From an uncultured Flavobacteriales bacterium (lineage in GTDB: Bacteria > Bacteroidota > Bacteroidia > Flavobacteriales_G > Salibacteraceae), in assembly GCA_943788725.1 (NCBI GenBank), contig CALSRJ010000003.1, positions 310,001-374,000 of the forward strand: DNA of 64,000 nt, read 5' to 3'. This document shows, one piece after another, positions 61,233 through 64,000 of the stretch; position 1 is the stretch's first letter, and each line of letters opens with the position of its first letter. The notes under the pieces are model-generated. The model did not search any database and was not told where the DNA came from. It was given only the letters and a program-made list of their open reading frames with translations. The position numbers and the translations under genes were made by a program.

Positions 61233-64000
61233 TTAGAATTTGCTTAGGAAGTCGTCTTTGCGTCGTTTGCTGCCGAGCATGAAACTATAAGGTGATTGTC
61301 CTTTCTCGACTTTCACCTTTCTTTTATCTGCCTTCAGGTCTGTGATTGATGTGTTGAATTCATCCAAGCTTGAATAGGCCTGCATGATGTTGCGAGAATA
61401 CTTGAAAAACCACCAAGTATCCTTGTCGGCCTCCAGGTAAATGTTGATCTCGGGAATTCGCCCAACCACTACTTCTACCTTGCCGGTCACCTTAACGTTG
61501 ACTTGGCGCTTGCCAATGTTTCCAATGCCAATTTTGCCGGTTGATTGGTAGGAGTCGGTTTCTGCGTTCCACTTCAAGTGTACTTCAGTCAAGAAGAAGT
61601 TTTTCTCGAGTTCGGACGGGAACCTCCTAAATTCACCGGTGAGGGTGATGGTAGATATTAACTTATCCGCATCATCCGTTCCAATCAATTCGCGCAAGCC
61701 TTTTTGGTAGGTGTCGCGCTCAAAATCTGATGGTTCGCCCAGGGCGTTTTCGGCCATGATCTTACCCATATCGTCGATCAGCTTATTCTCAAAAAAGAAA
61801 TCAAGCAAAATCATTATGTCCAAGTCAACTTTGTCTTCTTGTAGGTCATGGGAAATGTTTCCAACCGTCATCAGGTCGAGTTGGCCTGGATTGAGCCCAA
61901 AGCCCATTTTGCCTTCTGAGTAGACTTTACAGCCTTCTGATTGTAAGCTCATATACTGACCTGGCAGACTTGCTTGCGTGAGTTTATTGATGTTCGAAAT
62001 CCGATATTCTTTCACGGATTCATTGTAATGAATGTATCCCGATGCAGGAAGCAACTCGGGGTGGTCTTCCTTTAGTTTCTTTGACAAGAAAGAAGAATAG
62101 ATCGCTCCCGTATCTTGGTTCAAGACAATGGACGATGTAAGGATGTCGCCATCTGCATTGCTAATCGTTTTGTCAACCGGGATGTACAGATCGTCTGGGT
62201 CAACTACCGACTTAAATTTGAACCAACTCAGAGGAATTGCCGAACTGCACTGATGCCGCAGTCTGGAATATCCATTGAATGTGAGTGATTTGTTGGCGGC
62301 CTCCAATCTTACAGCTCCCCGGTACTCGAAATAAGGACTCAAGGTAAACCCTCGGGTACTGTCGATGTCTCCCTTTGCATAAGTCTGGAAACTACTGTCT
62401 ACGCCTACCGAATTGAAACGGATTTGTTGACGGTCCCCGTTTAAGTCCTTGTAGTTGTATACGCCTGTTCCGAAGTAGTCTCTTCGCGCATAGATGTCGA
62501 CGGTTGCGCTGTCGATCCGATGGTACTTGGTAATGGCATTCGCTACAACCTTGCAGTTGGTCAAGGTCTTCATTTTCGCCTTTTTCAAGATGGTAATCAG
62601 TCCGCTGTCAGGATAGACTAATGCATCTGCTACTTTAATGAATTCAATTTCCTTAGCGTCGATGATTGAATTCTTGATGTCATACCGTGCTGCTGGAGAG
62701 TAGAATTCCAATGAGTCTTGGTCAGGGTGAGTGGAAATAAACCGAGAACCTTCAAATTGCATGGCTCCAGCACTCGTAGCTTTCGAGGTTTTTCCACCAG
62801 ACAGTTCGATGGCTTCTTGGTCCATGTACCAAGTAAATCGATCCATGTAGGCGATGTACTGGTTCGCTGGAAATTCCATTTTTGACGTTCCACCATTTGA
62901 CACGAAGTCGCCTTTTCTCAAAGCGAAATCGACATCGGCGGTAACATCATTTGTCTTGAAGAAGAAACCTTCAAAGGCAGACACATCCGACTTGAGTCGG
63001 AAGTCGGCGGTATCACTGTGGAATCCGCTGAAGTTGAAATCAAATTTATTCGATTCCAATTCTGCTTTGTCAAACTCGAACAGGCCATTTCCAGTCAAGT
63101 CTTCTGGAGTCAAGTCGAGTCCCCCCGTCAATTCACTACCATCGTACATGATGAACGGAGATTTGGTCGACTCGCAATGCAAGAGGTCGTCGTAAGGTTG
63201 CCAGCGCTGCTTGATGTCCTTGCCCGTGGTGGGTGGGTACTCCACCGGTGACATTTGTTCTTCAATGACAAAGGATGTTGCTACGGTCTGCATTTCTTCA
63301 GGAAGGAAAAGGAAGTCTTTCGAACGCGTCGTACTCGCCAGGTATTTCAGTTTCCCCGAACCTTTTAGTCCGTCGTGACTCAGTTTGATGGTGTCATTGA
63401 ATTTGCCTTTTCCACGATATAGTTCGTAGCCGCCTGGCGGGGTGTTCCGGATGAAGCCTAGGGCGTAATCTTCTTGTACGGTCAAGGTCTCTTCAAACTC
63501 CGGGAAAATATCAGCACTGGCGAAGCGTCCTGGGAATGCGACACGTTCACTCCTGAAATTATCGAGACTGTCGAATATAAAGGGGTCGAGTTCAAAGTAG
63601 AAGTTCTCCCGGTTGTACGACTTACCCTGAATTCCAGACCGATCGTAGTAGGTGTATGAAAGGTCGTGACTGGTAAAGATGGGATACTCATCGAATTGCT
63701 GGATACCCGATTTATTTCCGGGGTCGTCAATTTCGAGGGTGCCATTTACATCTTCAATTACGGTGGTCACACGCGTGAGTTGCTCTCTTCCGGTCGCCGT
63801 TTTTTCACCCGTCGCAACGATCAATCGAGTGGAGTCGACGTTGGGCATTTCAAGCTTAAAGGAGTCGTAAGAGAATTTGAAGTTGCTTCCAAAGAATTCG
63901 AGGCGACCCGCCTTGATCACACCAGAGAAGTCGAAGTCGCGGTTCTTACTCATCGTAATGGTTCCATTCTGAGGAAATAAGACCACTTGGTGAGAATCGG
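61233..64000 (-). CDS. Large unknown beta-rich protein (5' partial)
   Basis: The frame is open to the right edge (codons before the track's GTG read DSHQV), so the start lies outside. The 917-residue fragment is strand-rich with recurring patterns: FDFSGVIKAGRLEFFGSNFKF, GLFEFDKAELESNKFDF and GYIHYNESVKEYRI. The C-terminus is basic (GSKRRKDDFLSKF). I recognise no enzyme motif. The repeated shape could fit a beta-helix or AsmA-like filament on the outer face of the envelope; I cannot confirm this. It precedes plsY on the same strand by 38 bp. Confidence 0.6.
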   Translation of the reverse strand, partial: DSHQVVLFPQNGTITMSKNRDFDFSGVIKAGRLEFFGSNFKFSYDSFKLEMPNVDSTRLIVATGEKTATGREQLTRVTTVIEDVNGTLEIDDPGNKSGIQQFDEYPIFTSHDLSYTYYDRSGIQGKSYNRENFYFELDPFIFDSLDNFRSERVAFPGRFASADIFPEFEETLTVQEDYALGFIRNTPPGGYELYRGKGKFNDTIKLSHDGLKGSGKLKYLASTTRSKDFLFLPEEMQTVATSFVIEEQMSPVEYPPTTGKDIKQRWQPYDDLLHCESTKSPFIMYDGSELTGGLDLTPEDLTGNGLFEFDKAELESNKFDFNFSGFHSDTADFRLKSDVSAFEGFFFKTNDVTADVDFALRKGDFVSNGGTSKMEFPANQYIAYMDRFTWYMDQEAIELSGGKTSKATSAGAMQFEGSRFISTHPDQDSLEFYSPAARYDIKNSIIDAKEIEFIKVADALVYPDSGLITILKKAKMKTLTNCKVVANAITKYHRIDSATVDIYARRDYFGTGVYNYKDLNGDRQQIRFNSVGVDSSFQTYAKGDIDSTRGFTLSPYFEYRGAVRLEAANKSLTFNGYSRLRHQCSSAIPLSWFKFKSVVDPDDLYIPVDKTISNADGDILTSSIVLNQDTGAIYSSFLSKKLKEDHPELLPASGYIHYNESVKEYRISNINKLTQASLPGQYMSLQSEGCKVYSEGKMGFGLNPGQLDLMTVGNISHDLQEDKVDLDIMILLDFFFENKLIDDMGKIMAENALGEPSDFERDTYQKGLRELIGTDDADKLISTITLTGEFRRFPSELEKNFFLTEVHLKWNAETDSYQSTGKIGIGNIGKRQVNVKVTGKVEVVVGRIPEINIYLEADKDTWWFFKYSRNIMQAYSSLDEFNTSITDLKADKRKVKVEKGQSPYSFMLGSKRRKDDFLSKF

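Noticed and set aside
1-64000. CRISPR arrays, prophage, defence systems, tRNA or rRNA genes
   Set aside because: No regular spaced repeats, phage structural genes, restriction or toxin-antitoxin signatures, or tRNA-like T-loop segments found by eye.

Overview
The window is chromosomal DNA from a member of the Bacteroidota, most likely Flavobacteriales. Supporting signs are the Bacteroidota-restricted families (DUF4834, DUF5687, BT_3928-type DoxX protein, two-repeat DUF1599), short forms of CarB and MenE, TAnnTTTG-type -7 promoter elements about 20 nt ahead of several start codons, and many secreted or lipid-anchored proteins. Coding density is very high. No gap longer than about 300 nt lacks a gene, and I see no tRNA, rRNA, CRISPR array or prophage.

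Region 1 (1-2336) is the 3' part of an M1 metallopeptidase that continues into what looks like an outer-membrane beta-barrel. Region 2 (2336-19298) is a surface-glycan or exopolysaccharide locus in three blocks. A minus-strand trio (7780 to 3363) encodes a fold-type-I PLP enzyme, a DapDC-like PLP decarboxylase and an asparagine-synthase-like protein lacking the catalytic Cys2. A plus-strand block (7893-12575) encodes a sulfotransferase, a GNAT/FemAB-like protein, a polysaccharide deacetylase and a flippase. A minus-strand block (19298 to 12565) encodes a YfhO-like membrane protein, a GT4 glycosyltransferase, a formyltransferase, a PIG-L deacetylase and another sulfotransferase. A further sulfotransferase gene abuts the upstream peptidase. 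The likely product is a sulfated, possibly N-formylated and amino-acid-decorated glycan. The gene mix recalls exosortase-A-associated EPS loci, but no exosortase is visible. This is the best candidate for an undescribed system in the window.

Region 3 (19377-36363) is housekeeping and peptide metabolism: DUF4834 and carB, a DUF5687/ABC pair, a CPBP-like membrane protein, DUF1684, a histone-deacetylase-family protein with a thioredoxin-like protein, a DPP-IV/POT pair for peptide cleavage and uptake, a GlcD-type oxidase, and an M1 lipoprotein peptidase with proline dehydrogenase. Region 4 (36364-37025) is a REP-associated (IS200-like) transposase flanked by paired GC-rich hairpins in inverted orientation. 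Region 5 (37028-51194) holds menC-menE, accA, folP, DUF1599 with a glycosyltransferase, alpha-carbonic anhydrase, a lipoprotein, an ABC exporter/RluF/GreA-like run, a PDZ-alpha/beta hydrolase and a BT_3928-type protein. Region 6 (51246-64000) holds tpiA, a four-gene clpS-M48-NfeD-FloA operon that looks like a membrane and protein quality-control unit, a 1935-residue TPR/PD40/coiled-coil/triple-SPOR envelope protein, plsY, and the 3' part of a large unknown beta-rich protein.

All calls come from reading the sequence and translations. No database search was run, so distant family assignments and every regulatory site are inferences.
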